The notes beneath the pieces were generated by a model. It was not told the DNA's origin and searched no databases. It saw only the letters and a list, made by a program, of their open reading frames with translations. From positions 1 to 64,000 of the forward strand of contig CACIXR010000004.1 of the NCBI GenBank assembly GCA_902590695.1: DNA of 64,000 nucleotides, given 5' to 3'. The stretch is from an uncultured Alphaproteobacteria bacterium (GTDB taxonomy: Bacteria > Pseudomonadota > Alphaproteobacteria > HIMB59 > GCA-002718135). Positions 52,199-62,026 of this stretch are shown here, piece after piece (position 1 is the stretch's first letter; the number at the start of each line of letters is the position of its first letter). The position numbers and the translations under genes are program-made.

Positions 52199-53302
52199 AT
52201 GGGTGCTTACTTAATAAAAAGACTCCTTTTAATTATCCCGACTCTTTTTGGGATAATGGTTATAAATTTTGCAATCATTCAAATTGTTCCGGGAGGCCCG
52301 GTAGAACAAATGATTGCACAAATAACTGGTACAGCTGTTGAATCGACAGCTCGATTTTCTGGCGGTGGTGAGGGTGAAACTTTAGAATTTAATCGTGATA
52401 ATTCTACATCAGTTAATGATAGCAAATATAGAGGAGCACAAGGCCTCGATCCAGATGTTATAAAAGAAATAGAAAAGATGTATGGAATGGACAAACCGGC
52501 ACATCAACGTTTCATAAAAATGTTAAAAGATTATTTAACATTTGATTTTGGAGAAAGTTTTTTCAGAGATCAAAAAGTTACTTCTATCGTTTTAGATAAA
52601 ATGCCAGTTTCAATATCCCTTGGTTTATGGACAACTTTATTAGTATATTTAATTTCTATTCCTCTCGGTATAAGAAAAGCGATAAAGGATGGATCTAAGT
52701 TTGATATAGTATCAAGTTCAATTGTAACAATTGGTTATGCAATACCAAATTTTTTATTTGCTGTAATACTAATTGTATTTTTTGCAGGAGGAAGGTTTTA
52801 TGATATTTTTCCTCTAAGAGGTTTATTTTCTGAAAATTTTGATGAGTTAACATTATTTCAAAAAATAGTAGATTACTTCTGGCATTTAGCACTGCCTTTA
52901 ACTGCGATGCTTGTAAGCGGGTTTGCTGGACTGACTTTTTTAACAAAAAATTCATTTCTTGATCAAGTAAATCAACAATATGTAATCACTGCACGGTCTA
53001 AAGGCTTAACTGAAAGAAAGATTCTCTATGGTCATGTATTTAGAAATGCAATGTTAATAGTAATTGCTGGTTTTCCATCAGCATTTATTGGAATTCTTTT
53101 TTCAAGTTCTCTGTTTATTGAGGTTATTTTTTCTTTAGATGGTTTAGGTTTACTAGGATACGAAGCTGCTCTGACTAGGGATTATCCGATTATATTTGCA
53201 ACACTTTATTTTTTCTCACTACTAGGTTTGGTTATGGGAATAATTGGAGATTTTATGTACTCAATTATTGATCCACGTATAGATTTTGAATCAAGACAAT
53301 GA
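52199..53302 (+). CDS. yejB: Peptide ABC transporter permease YejB
   Basis: Oligopeptide-type permease (367 aa, six helices). It begins [20 protein letters not shown], typical of the DppB/OppB family, carries the long periplasmic insert with GGGEGE and [19 protein letters not shown] that distinguishes YejB, and the docking loop [20 protein letters not shown] near 260. It starts 39 bases after yejA and overlaps yejE by four bases. Confidence 0.94.
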   Translation: MGAYLIKRLLLIIPTLFGIMVINFAIIQIVPGGPVEQMIAQITGTAVESTARFSGGGEGETLEFNRDNSTSVNDSKYRGAQGLDPDVIKEIEKMYGMDKPAHQRFIKMLKDYLTFDFGESFFRDQKVTSIVLDKMPVSISLGLWTTLLVYLISIPLGIRKAIKDGSKFDIVSSSIVTIGYAIPNFLFAVILIVFFAGGRFYDIFPLRGLFSENFDELTLFQKIVDYFWHLALPLTAMLVSGFAGLTFLTKNSFLDQVNQQYVITARSKGLTERKILYGHVFRNAMLIVIAGFPSAFIGILFSSSLFIEVIFSLDGLGLLGYEAALTRDYPIIFATLYFFSLLGLVMGIIGDFMYSIIDPRIDFESRQ

Positions 53303-54327
53303 AGAAATTATCAAAATTAAATCAAAGAAGATTAAATAATTTTAAGAAAAATAAAAGAGGTTATTATTCTTTTTGGATATTCAGCTTTTTATTTATTATT
53401 TCTTTGTTTGCTAATTTTATTGCAAATGAAAAACCCTTATTAGTAAAATATAACTCAAACTTTTATTATCCAATATTTTCTTTCTATTCAGAAACAACAT
53501 TTGGAGGGGATTTTGAAACAGAGGCAGATTATAAAGATCCATATGTTAAAAACTTAATTAAGGAAAATGGATGGATAATTATGCCTATAATTCCATATTC
53601 TTATAATACTATAATAAGAGATTTATCCGCTCCAGCTCCTTCACCCCCTTCAAAAAAAAATTGGCTTGGCACTGATGATCAAGCAAGAGATGTACTATCA
53701 AGATTAATTTATGGTTTCAGAATATCCATATTATTTGGATTTACTTTAACATTTTTCTCAATGATTATAGGAGTATCTGCAGGAGCAATACAGGGTTATT
53801 TTGGTGGAAAGACTGATTTATTCTTCCAAAGATTCATGGAAGTCTGGTCAGCCATTCCAACTTTGTATGTCTTAATAATTTTAGCTAGTGTAATTCAACC
53901 AAATTTTTGGTGGCTTTTGATTATCTTATTACTTTTTAGTTGGATGGGGTATGTTGGCGTAGTTCGTGCAGAATTTTTAAGAGCAAGGAATTTTGACTAT
54001 ATAAGAGCTGCAAAAGCACTAGGAGTTTCGAACATAAGAATAATGATTAGGCATATGTTACCTAATGCTACTATTGCTACTGTTACTTTTCTCCCATTCA
54101 GTTTAAGCGCATCTGTGACTGCATTATCAGGTCTTGATTTCTTAGGTTTTGGCTTACCGCCAGGGTCAGCATCATTAGGAGAAATGGTAAATCAAGGAAG
54201 AAACAATTTACAAGCTCCATGGCTTGGAATTACAAGTTTTTTAACTTTAGGTTTGATGTTAGGTCTGTTAGTTTTTGTAGGTGAAGCAATTAGAGATTCT
54301 TTAGATCCCAGAAAGACTTTTAATTAA
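53299..54327 (+). CDS. yejE: Peptide ABC transporter permease YejE
   Basis: Second permease of the importer (342 aa). It has an N-terminal helix after a basic cytoplasmic segment, the periplasmic [20 protein letters not shown] near 122 that is characteristic of DppC/OppC proteins, the EAA-like docking loop [20 protein letters not shown] near 233 and a final [10 protein letters not shown]. It overlaps yejB by four bases and is followed one base later by yejF. Confidence 0.94.
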   Translation: MKKLSKLNQRRLNNFKKNKRGYYSFWIFSFLFIISLFANFIANEKPLLVKYNSNFYYPIFSFYSETTFGGDFETEADYKDPYVKNLIKENGWIIMPIIPYSYNTIIRDLSAPAPSPPSKKNWLGTDDQARDVLSRLIYGFRISILFGFTLTFFSMIIGVSAGAIQGYFGGKTDLFFQRFMEVWSAIPTLYVLIILASVIQPNFWWLLIILLLFSWMGYVGVVRAEFLRARNFDYIRAAKALGVSNIRIMIRHMLPNATIATVTFLPFSLSASVTALSGLDFLGFGLPPGSASLGEMVNQGRNNLQAPWLGITSFLTLGLMLGLLVFVGEAIRDSLDPRKTFN

Positions 54328-54328
54328 A

Positions 54329-55906
54329 ATGGATAAAATAGTTTCAATACAAAATCTTACAATTGAATTTAATAAAAACATTGAAGTAGTAAAAAATATA
54401 AATCTAGATGTTATAAAAGGAAAAACCACTGCTATAGTTGGTGAGTCAGGTTCAGGCAAAACTTTATCTGCACTAAGTATTTTAAAACTACTACCTAATG
54501 GTGCTGAAATTAAAAATGGTAATATATTTTTTAATAATGTCAATTTATTGAAATTAAACGAAAGTGAAATACAAAAAATAAGAGGAAATAAAATTTCTAC
54601 AATTTTTCAAGAACCCATGACAAGTTTAAATCCTTTGCACACTATTAACAAACAAATTGAGGAGATTATTACAACTCACAATATAATTAGTAAGAGTGAT
54701 GCTAAGAAAAAAACTATAAATTTATTAAAAGAAGTGGGTTTAGGTAATATTGCATCAAGGCCAAAAATATATCCTTATGAATTATCAGGTGGACAGAGAC
54801 AAAGAGCTATGATCGCAATGAGCATTGCTAATAATCCAGAAGTTCTTATTGCTGATGAACCAACAACAGCATTAGATGTTACAATTCAATTACAAATCTT
54901 AGAACTGCTAAAAGATATACAATCAAGACTAGGAATGTCTTTAGTTTTTATAAGCCATGATTTATCAGTAGTAAAAAAATTATCAGATTATATTTATGTA
55001 ATGAAAAATGGTAAAATTGTTGAATTTGGTTCAAATGATGAAATATTTAATAATCCAAAAAATGAGTATACAAAAGAATTAGTTTCATATCAGAGTAATA
55101 TTAAAGAGAATAAAAATTTTGATTCAGATACAATCTTAAAAGTTGAGGATTTAAATGTATGGTATCCAATTAAGAAAGGTCTTCTAAAAAGAACAGTTGA
55201 CTATGTAAAAGCAATTAAAAATGTAAATTTTGATTTAAAAATTGGAGAAAGTATTGGTATTGTTGGAGAATCAGGTTCAGGAAAAACATCTCTTATTTTA
55301 GCAATTTTAAATTTAATAGAATCAAAAGGAAAAATAAAAATAAATAATAAAGACCTTAGACGATTAAATAAAAAAGAAGTTTTAAACTTGAGAAAGGAAA
55401 TACAGATTGTCTTTCAAGATCCATTTTCATCATTAAGCCCAAGGATGAATATAGAAGATATTATTTCTGAAGGCTTGTTAATTCATTATCCAAACATAAA
55501 TAAAAAAGAAAAAGAAGAAAAAATAAAAAATATATTAGATAAAGTTGGATTAGAGTATAAAAACACAATTGAAAAATACCCTCATGAATTTTCAGGAGGT
55601 CAACGTCAGAGAATTGCAATTGCAAGAACTCTTATTTTGGAACCAAAAATTTTAATATTAGATGAGCCTACATCAGCTTTAGATGTAACAATTCAGAATC
55701 AAATAATAAATCTTCTAAATAAACTTCAAGCACAACTTCAGCTTAGCTACATATTTATTAGTCATGATATGACAGTCATTAAAGCAATATCTAATAAGAT
55801 AATTGTATTAAAAGATGGATTAATTGTAGAAGAAAATATTAGTAGTAATATCTTTAATTCTCCAAAATCTGAGTATACTAAAAAACTTATTTCCTCTGTT
55901 ATATAG
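54329..55906 (+). CDS. yejF: Peptide ABC transporter dual ATPase YejF
   Basis: Fused two-domain ATPase (525 aa). Each half has a full set of motifs: Walker A GESGSGKTLSAL near 38 and GESGSGKTSLIL near 312, signatures LSGGQRQRAMIA near 150 and FSGGQRQRIAIA near 427, and Walker B with EPTTALDVTIQ and EPTSALDVTIQ. The fused form is typical of YejF, and the yejABEF order is complete. The next gene follows with no gap, suggesting it is cotranscribed. Confidence 0.95.
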   Translation: MDKIVSIQNLTIEFNKNIEVVKNINLDVIKGKTTAIVGESGSGKTLSALSILKLLPNGAEIKNGNIFFNNVNLLKLNESEIQKIRGNKISTIFQEPMTSLNPLHTINKQIEEIITTHNIISKSDAKKKTINLLKEVGLGNIASRPKIYPYELSGGQRQRAMIAMSIANNPEVLIADEPTTALDVTIQLQILELLKDIQSRLGMSLVFISHDLSVVKKLSDYIYVMKNGKIVEFGSNDEIFNNPKNEYTKELVSYQSNIKENKNFDSDTILKVEDLNVWYPIKKGLLKRTVDYVKAIKNVNFDLKIGESIGIVGESGSGKTSLILAILNLIESKGKIKINNKDLRRLNKKEVLNLRKEIQIVFQDPFSSLSPRMNIEDIISEGLLIHYPNINKKEKEEKIKNILDKVGLEYKNTIEKYPHEFSGGQRQRIAIARTLILEPKILILDEPTSALDVTIQNQIINLLNKLQAQLQLSYIFISHDMTVIKAISNKIIVLKDGLIVEENISSNIFNSPKSEYTKKLISSVI

Positions 55907-57886
55907 ATGATTTCTATAGAGCCCTCAGAAATTAAAATAAAAGAATTAATATCATTATTTGATAAAAAAAAATTTGATGAACTTTTGCAATTATCAAATG
56001 AACTATTAGATAATTATCCTAGTTCAATTCTTCTACAAAATATACAAGGTGTAGTTCACACAGAGCTTAAAAATTATAAGTTAGCAAAAGATTTATTTAT
56101 CAAAGTAGTAAAACTAAACCCTAAATATACTGATGGCTATTATAATTTAGCTAATATTTTCATCAAATTAAATGAAGAAGAGAAAGCAATAGAAAATTAT
56201 ATTAAAGTCTTAGAGTTAGATAAAAATTATTTTAAAGCTTATAATAATCTTGGGAATATATTTAGAAGAAAAGGTTTAAATAAAAAAGCTATTGAATATT
56301 ATATATCGACTTTAGAAATTAATTCAAATTATAAATTAGCATATTACAACTTAGCAGCAGCACTTCAGTTTTATAAAATAAATGAAGAGAATAAAAATAT
56401 TAATAAATATCTTTTATATCTGTTAAAAGAAAAAATTATTGTAAGGCCAAATTCTATTGCTCACAATGTTTTAAATTGTTTATTTTTGAATACAGATTTG
56501 AAAAAAAATTTATCTTTAGTTAAAAATAAAATAACTAATAAAGATTTTAATTATATTTTAGAAAATTTGCAGGAAAACCCTCTTCTAATGCAATTTATGA
56601 AAGTTTGTCCTATTTCTGATTATTATATTGAAAAGAATTTTGTTAATATAAGGAAAGAAATTTTAAATCAGACATATAAATCAGAAATTGATAAAACTCA
56701 CATTAATTTTTTAATTTCTTTGTCTATACAATGTTTTCTTAACGAATACATATATGAAAGATCAAAAGATGAGATAGAAAAAATAAAAAAAATTAATGAG
56801 AGAATAAAAAAAAATTTAAGAGAAAATAAAAAAATTAGTGATTTAGATATATTGTGCTTATCAAGTTATGAACCTTTAACCAATTTTAGTTGGTCAAATA
56901 AAATTAAATTTTCGAATGAATTAAATGAAATATTTGAATTACATTTCAACCAAAATGAAATTGAAAATCAAATATCTAAATCGATAAAATCTATATCAAA
57001 AGTAAAGGATAAAGTTTCTATTAAGGTAAAAAAACAATATGAAGAAAACCCATATCCTAGATGGGAAAATGTAGGATTAAGTATGGAACCAAGAAATATA
57101 AAAGAAGTAATAAATGATAGTGATCTGAATTTAGATCTTAAAGAAATAAGAAACTCTGAAAGTACTGAAATTCTAATTGCAGGTTGTGGAACCGGTCAAC
57201 ATGCCATCACTACTGCTTCAAAATATAAAAAATCAAAAATACTTGCCCTGGATTTAAGTTTTAAAAGTTTATCTTACGCAAAAAGAAAAGCGAATGAGCT
57301 AAAAATTAACAATATTGATTTTATTCAAGGAGATATACTTGATTTAAAATTAATAGATAGAAAGTTTGATATAATTGAATCAGTTGGTGTTCTTCATCAT
57401 ATGGATAATCCACTTAAAGGATGGAAAGTATTAACCTCGTGTTTAAATAATGATTCCTTAATGCTCATTGGATTGTACAGTGAAAAAGCTAGACAGCATA
57501 TCGCACAAATTAAAAGAAAAATTAACAAACTCAAACTTCAATCTAACTATACTAACATCATTAAATTTAGAAAAGATTTAATTGAGAATAATAATGATCA
57601 ATGGAGTGATATTAAATTGAGTCCTGATTTTTATACAGTAAGTGGAGTAAGAGATTTATTGTTTCATGTTCAAGAACATAGATTTACAATAAGTAAAATA
57701 AAAGAATATTTAAATAAATTGGGATTAATTTTTCTAGGATTCGAAGATCAATTGGTCAAAGAAAATTTTAAAAAAATTTATACTAATAAAGTTGATTTAT
57801 ATAATCTTGATAAGTGGGAAGAATACGAAAAATCTAATCCTAGAATCTTTGCAGGAATGTATCAGTTTTGGTGTAAAAAAATTTAA
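55907..57886 (+). CDS. TPR-repeat SAM methyltransferase
   Basis: A 659-aa two-part protein. Residues 20-155 hold about four TPR motifs (for example YYNLANIFIKLNEEEKAIEN and YNNLGNIFRRKGLNKKAIEY). After a helical linker and the motif QYEENPYPRW (near 380), a class I methyltransferase domain carries ILIAGCGTGQHAITTA near 422 and SVGVLHHMDNPLKGW near 495. The QYEENPYPRW form is shared by a group of TPR-methyltransferases in marine bacteria. The target is unknown. It begins immediately after yejF, so it may be cotranscribed with the peptide importer. Confidence 0.85.
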   Translation: MISIEPSEIKIKELISLFDKKKFDELLQLSNELLDNYPSSILLQNIQGVVHTELKNYKLAKDLFIKVVKLNPKYTDGYYNLANIFIKLNEEEKAIENYIKVLELDKNYFKAYNNLGNIFRRKGLNKKAIEYYISTLEINSNYKLAYYNLAAALQFYKINEENKNINKYLLYLLKEKIIVRPNSIAHNVLNCLFLNTDLKKNLSLVKNKITNKDFNYILENLQENPLLMQFMKVCPISDYYIEKNFVNIRKEILNQTYKSEIDKTHINFLISLSIQCFLNEYIYERSKDEIEKIKKINERIKKNLRENKKISDLDILCLSSYEPLTNFSWSNKIKFSNELNEIFELHFNQNEIENQISKSIKSISKVKDKVSIKVKKQYEENPYPRWENVGLSMEPRNIKEVINDSDLNLDLKEIRNSESTEILIAGCGTGQHAITTASKYKKSKILALDLSFKSLSYAKRKANELKINNIDFIQGDILDLKLIDRKFDIIESVGVLHHMDNPLKGWKVLTSCLNNDSLMLIGLYSEKARQHIAQIKRKINKLKLQSNYTNIIKFRKDLIENNNDQWSDIKLSPDFYTVSGVRDLLFHVQEHRFTISKIKEYLNKLGLIFLGFEDQLVKENFKKIYTNKVDLYNLDKWEEYEKSNPRIFAGMYQFWCKKI

Positions 57887-57949
57887 TTATTATTTTTTAG
57901 ATGAATTTTTAGCTGAATATAAATTAATTTTACTTTAGAGTATTGCAAC

Positions 57950-58879
57950 ATGATAAGTAAAGATGTTTTACAGGGCCCTTGGGCTGGTTTACCAGTAGCG
58001 TGGAATGATGATCTTTCCTTTGATGAAGTTTCCTATCGATCTGATTTAAAAAATACCTGTGCAGCTGGAGTACCTGGCGTGTACACTGCCGGTACTACCG
58101 GTGAATTTTACGCTATGGAGTACGATGAATGGAAAATCATAACAAGGGTAACTGTTGAAGAATGCCAACGTGCTGGTACTCCTGTTATGATAGGCGTGAC
58201 ATCCACTTATACGCTAGGTGCAGTAAGGCGAGCAGCATTCGCCGCAGAGTTGGGAGCAGATGCGATACAAGTAGCTCTTCCATACTGGATGGACATGGAT
58301 GATAGAATGATTTTACCTTTCTTTAAAGAGATCATGGATGTGTGTCCGAATGTTGCTCTTAGTATATATGAGACAGAGAGAACGAAGAAAACACTTACAC
58401 TTGAGCAACACCAAGAAGTGTTTAACTCTACTGGGAGTTACCTAGCAGTAAAGTCCAATGAAGGAACACTAGGATGCTCACCAGAAGGCTGTAAACAACT
58501 TAGCGAATTTGTTAATGTATGGGTAGGTGAAGATAAGTTCAATACACTCGGACCATATGGCGCCATTGGATCAGCTAGTGCTCTAGTTTACATGAATCCA
58601 CGTATAATTCTGTACATGTTCGATTTGTTACTTAAGAAGAAATGGGATGAGTTGAAACCCTTAACAGATCAAGTAGAACGGCTTATCAAGGAAGGTCTTA
58701 TACCTTTTGCTGCACGAGGATATACTGATACAGCATTTGATCGTCTCATGGGCAAAGCATCTGGGTTTCTTTCAATGAACGTACGTTCCCGTGGAACATA
58801 TATATCCCCTTCAAATGAAGACGTGCACGATTTAAAGAAGTGGATGAAACAAAATACACCGGAGTTACTGCTACTGTAA
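57950..58879 (+). CDS. Dihydrodipicolinate synthase-family aldolase (likely acquired)
   Basis: Class I pyruvate-type aldolase or dehydratase of the DapA/NanA superfamily (309 aa, TIM barrel). Schiff-base Lys168 is in LAVKSNEG, catalytic Tyr140 in LSIYETE, and the carboxylate-binding GTTGE is at 48-52. The true DapA substrate residues are not clearly present, and no lysine genes are adjacent, so the role may be sugar-acid or hydroxyproline-type catabolism. Sampled 60-base lines are 43-55% G+C against about 25% in flanking genes, and codons such as CGT, CGG and CTC are frequent. It ends 45 bases from the 3' end of a tRNA-Ser gene. Confidence 0.88.
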   Translation: MISKDVLQGPWAGLPVAWNDDLSFDEVSYRSDLKNTCAAGVPGVYTAGTTGEFYAMEYDEWKIITRVTVEECQRAGTPVMIGVTSTYTLGAVRRAAFAAELGADAIQVALPYWMDMDDRMILPFFKEIMDVCPNVALSIYETERTKKTLTLEQHQEVFNSTGSYLAVKSNEGTLGCSPEGCKQLSEFVNVWVGEDKFNTLGPYGAIGSASALVYMNPRIILYMFDLLLKKKWDELKPLTDQVERLIKEGLIPFAARGYTDTAFDRLMGKASGFLSMNVRSRGTYISPSNEDVHDLKKWMKQNTPELLLL

Positions 58880-58924
58880 ACATATTAATTAATTTCATTT
58901 ATTATTATTTGTTTTTTAAATTAT

Positions 58925-59014
58925 TGGCGGAGAGAGAGGGATTCGAACCCTCGGTAGTATTGCTACTACACACGCTTTCCAAGCGTGCTGATTAAACCGC
59001 TCTCACATCTCTCC
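58925..59014 (-). tRNA. tRNA-Ser(GGA)
   Basis: Minus-strand type II tRNA of 90 nt including an encoded CCA. The acceptor stem pairs GGAGAGA with TCTCTCC, discriminator G. The anticodon loop is CTTGGAAAG (anticodon GGA, reading UCC/UCU), a long variable arm follows, and the T-loop contains GGTTCGAATCC. It sits between the G+C-rich aldolase gene and the polysaccharide block. Confidence 0.95.
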
Positions 59015-59097
59015 TATAAACTTAAAAGAATATATATAAGAATAGATTATTTATTAATATCAATATAATCATCTATTTCTAATAAATAAATTTAATT

Positions 59098-59808
59098 ATG
59101 AAAAAAGATTTTATTAACTTAAGTATTATTATTCCAGTCTATAATGAAGAAAATACTTTATTAGATGTACTAAAGAATTTAAAAAAATTAAAAAATTTTT
59201 GTAATCTTGAGATTATTGTAGTTAATGATGGTTCAACGGATAAAACAAGCAAAATAATTGAAGATAATAAAGGATTATTTACTAAGTCAATAAATTTAAA
59301 TAAAAACCTGGGTAAAGGTAAAGCTGTTATTGAAGGTTTAAAAAAATGCAACCTAGATTATGTTTTAGTTCAAGATGCAGATCTAGAATATGATCCACTA
59401 GATATAAAAGAATTTATTTTTCAAATTGAGAATTTTAAGTTTGATATTATTTTAGGGAGTAGATTTATAAGTAATAATAGAACAGTTTTAAATTTTTGGC
59501 ACATGGCTGGAAATAAATTTATTAGTTTACTTTTTAATATAATCAACAATACAACCTTTAGTGACATTTATTGCTGCTACTTTATGTTTAAACGAAATGA
59601 TGTAGAAGTTAACAATCTAAAGTCTTTTGGTTGGGGCCAGCAGGCTGAGATACTTACATTTGTAACAAATAAAAATTCTAAAATATTTGAAATTGGGGTC
59701 AGATATCATGGGCGATCGTATGCAGAAGGAAAAAAAATAAAATATTATGACGTGTTTTCTGTAATATATTGGATAATAATAACAAAAATAAGAAAATTTT
59801 TCATATGA
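59098..59808 (+). CDS. GT2-family glycosyltransferase
   Basis: Inverting glycosyltransferase of the GT-A fold (236 aa), like polyprenyl-phosphate sugar transferases. Motifs are SIIIPVYNEENTLLDVLKNL at the N-terminus, VVNDGSTDKTSKI near 42, the metal-binding DxD region LVQDADLEYDP near 92 and a later ILGSRFIS. The final Tyr/Ile-rich helix may touch the membrane. Likely builds a lipid-linked or surface sugar. It overlaps the next gene by four bases (ATGA), and starts the AT-rich surface-polysaccharide operon. Confidence 0.9.
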   Translation: MKKDFINLSIIIPVYNEENTLLDVLKNLKKLKNFCNLEIIVVNDGSTDKTSKIIEDNKGLFTKSINLNKNLGKGKAVIEGLKKCNLDYVLVQDADLEYDPLDIKEFIFQIENFKFDIILGSRFISNNRTVLNFWHMAGNKFISLLFNIINNTTFSDIYCCYFMFKRNDVEVNNLKSFGWGQQAEILTFVTNKNSKIFEIGVRYHGRSYAEGKKIKYYDVFSVIYWIIITKIRKFFI

Positions 59809-60986
59809 AATGCAGAATATGCAAATCTGAAAAAATTGTTGAAATAATTGATTTAGGATTACAGCCACTAGCAAACAAATATCCTAAAAATTTAATTGAA
59901 ATTAAAAAAGAAAAAAAATTTTCATTAAAAGTTATTTTTTGCTCAGCTTGTAAATGTGCACAAATAAAAAAAATAATTGATAGAAAGCTATTATTTAAAG
60001 ATTACTATTATCTTTCTTCAATTAATAAAAAATTGAAAATTCATTTTCAGAAATTTGCAAAAAAAATAAAAAAATACAAATTTATTGTTGATATTGGTTC
60101 AAATGATGGAATTTTATTAGATCCACTTAAAAAAATGAAAAAAAAAGCTATTGGAATTGATCCATCTAAAAATGTTGGAAAAATTGCTAATAAAAAAGGG
60201 TTGGAAACGTACATAGATTTTTTTGGAACGGAGGTTATTAAAAAAATATTATACAAATATCCAAAGCCAGACCTTATAGTCGCATCTAGTGTAGTTACTC
60301 ATTTAGAAAATCCAAATAAATTTGCAAAAAATATTAAAAGATTTCTTAAAGAGAATGGAGACTTAATAATAGAAATAGAATATCTTAAAAATATTATTGA
60401 AAATAATGAATTTGAAAGATTTTACTTTGATCGACCATTTTACTATTCTGCAAATACTATAGATTATATTTTTAAAAAAATGGATATGACACTTTATGAT
60501 ATAGAAAAAATTAAAATCCATGGAGGATCTATAAGATGTTTTATCAGAAATAATAAAAAAATTAAAAAAACTAGTAGATGTAAGAAATATATTTCAGATG
60601 AATTGAAAACTTTAAATCTAAAATTGTTTAAAAACTTTAATAGAGAAATCTATAAAAATTCAAAAATTCTAAATCGAAAACTATTAGATTTTAGAAAAAA
60701 AAATAAAAAAATTATTGGATATGGAGCACCCGCAAGGGTATCAGCAATAACAAATATTGCTAAAATTGATAGTAATTTAATTGAATTTATAATTGATGAT
60801 AGCCCACTAAAACAAAATAGATATTCTCCTGGTAAACATATAAAAATTATTCCAAGAAAAGAAAATATTTTAAAACAAATAGATATTGTAATAGTGTTTG
60901 CTTTTGAATATTTTGAAGATATCAAAAAAAAGTTTAAGGAAAAAAAAATAAATTTTTATAAACCGATCCCATTTAAGAAATTATAA
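59805..60986 (+). CDS. SAM-dependent methyltransferase (NDP-sugar C-methyltransferase type)
   Basis: A 393-aa protein resembling NDP-hexose C-methyltransferases. It starts MKCRICKSEKIVEIIDLGLQ-like (core CRICKSEKIVEIIDLG) with a zinc-binding Cys set including CSACKCAQIKKI near 47, then the SAM site VDIGSNDGILLDPL near 98, SSVVTHLENPNKF near 162 and a C-terminal domain with IIGYGAPARVSAI near 306 and IDDSPLKQNRYSPG near 330. ATG 59805 is used because the ATGA overlap with the GT2 gene fits and MKCRIC matches the family start. Confidence 0.85.
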   Translation: MKCRICKSEKIVEIIDLGLQPLANKYPKNLIEIKKEKKFSLKVIFCSACKCAQIKKIIDRKLLFKDYYYLSSINKKLKIHFQKFAKKIKKYKFIVDIGSNDGILLDPLKKMKKKAIGIDPSKNVGKIANKKGLETYIDFFGTEVIKKILYKYPKPDLIVASSVVTHLENPNKFAKNIKRFLKENGDLIIEIEYLKNIIENNEFERFYFDRPFYYSANTIDYIFKKMDMTLYDIEKIKIHGGSIRCFIRNNKKIKKTSRCKKYISDELKTLNLKLFKNFNREIYKNSKILNRKLLDFRKKNKKIIGYGAPARVSAITNIAKIDSNLIEFIIDDSPLKQNRYSPGKHIKIIPRKENILKQIDIVIVFAFEYFEDIKKKFKEKKINFYKPIPFKKL

Positions 60987-62023
60987 TGAAATTTTATTTA
61001 GATAATGATATAGAAAAAATTATCAATAATTCAAAAAAATTTATCAATAAATTTAGCAATAAAAAAATTTTAATTACTGGTGGAAATGGATTTATAGGGA
61101 AATATTTCGTTAAAGTATTTTTAGAATATAATAAATTTTTAGAAAAACCTCTTAAATTAGTAGTACTAGATTTAAAATTTAAAAAAAATGATAAAATTAA
61201 TGATTCAAACGTGATTTATATTGAAAAAAACGTATCTAAAAATTTCTCAATCAATAAAAAAATTGATTATATTATTCATGCAGCAGGAATAGCCAGTCCT
61301 TTTTATTATAGAAAAAAACCCTTAGAAACTCTTGATGTATCAATTGAGGGTACAAAAAACTGTCTTGATCTAGCAAGAAAATATAAATCAAAATTTATTT
61401 TTTTTAGTTCAAGTGAAATCTATGGTGATCCAGATAAAAAAAATATACCGACTAAAGAAGTTTATAGAGGGAATGTAAGTACACTTGGTCCTCGGGCCTG
61501 TTATGATGAAAGCAAAAGATTGGGTGAAACTTTATGTTATATTTATAATAATAAATATAATTTAGATATTAATATAGTAAGACCATTTAATGTATACGGA
61601 CCAGGGATGAAGCAAAAAGATTATAGAATTTTTCCAAATTTTATAAGCAATATTTTAAAAAATAAAAAAATTAATATTTATGGAACAGGAAAACAAACAA
61701 GAACGTATTGTTATATTACAGATGCAATTGAGGGATTTATACGAGTGTTATGTTATGGAAAAAAAGGTGAAGTTTACAATATTGGGAATACGGATCCTGA
61801 AATTTCAGTTAGTCAAATATTTAAAGTTTTAAATAAAATTCATAATAAGAAAATACTGTCCAAATTTATTAAACATCCAAAATCTTATCCAAACGATGAA
61901 CCCCAAAGAAGATGTCCGGATTTAACTAAAGCTAAAAATCACTTAAATTATAAGCCAAAAGTAAAACTAGAGGATGGTTTAGTAAATTTTTTAAATTGGG
62001 CTAAAATACATTACAAGTACTAA
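60986..62023 (+). CDS. NAD-dependent sugar epimerase/dehydratase
   Basis: Extended short-chain dehydrogenase (345 aa) resembling UDP-glucuronate decarboxylase or GDP-sugar dehydratases. The Rossmann motif is KKILITGGNGFIGKYFVKVF near 31, IIHAAGIASPFYYRKKP near 97, and the catalytic Tyr-x3-Lys in CYDESKRLGETL near 172 with Ser in FFSSSEIYGDP near 137. RTYCYITDAIEGFIRVL and PNDEPQRRCPDLTKAK near the end are typical of UGD-like decarboxylases. It likely makes an activated sugar for the surface glycan. TAATG overlaps the preceding stop. Confidence 0.9.
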   Translation: MKFYLDNDIEKIINNSKKFINKFSNKKILITGGNGFIGKYFVKVFLEYNKFLEKPLKLVVLDLKFKKNDKINDSNVIYIEKNVSKNFSINKKIDYIIHAAGIASPFYYRKKPLETLDVSIEGTKNCLDLARKYKSKFIFFSSSEIYGDPDKKNIPTKEVYRGNVSTLGPRACYDESKRLGETLCYIYNNKYNLDINIVRPFNVYGPGMKQKDYRIFPNFISNILKNKKINIYGTGKQTRTYCYITDAIEGFIRVLCYGKKGEVYNIGNTDPEISVSQIFKVLNKIHNKKILSKFIKHPKSYPNDEPQRRCPDLTKAKNHLNYKPKVKLEDGLVNFLNWAKIHYKY

Positions 62024-62026
62024 TTA

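Noticed and set aside
50333..55906. A microcin C self-immunity or uptake system.
   Set aside because: The yej name comes from E. coli. No microcin synthesis genes are nearby, and general oligopeptide import is the simpler role.
57950..58879. Calling the aldolase-family gene dapA.
   Set aside because: Schiff-base residues are present, but the composition is foreign, dapD and dapE are far away, and the family includes many non-lysine enzymes.
57880..59020. An integrated element with att sites at tRNA-Ser.
   Set aside because: I looked for a second copy of the tRNA 3' end near 57890-57950 and for an integrase gene and found neither.
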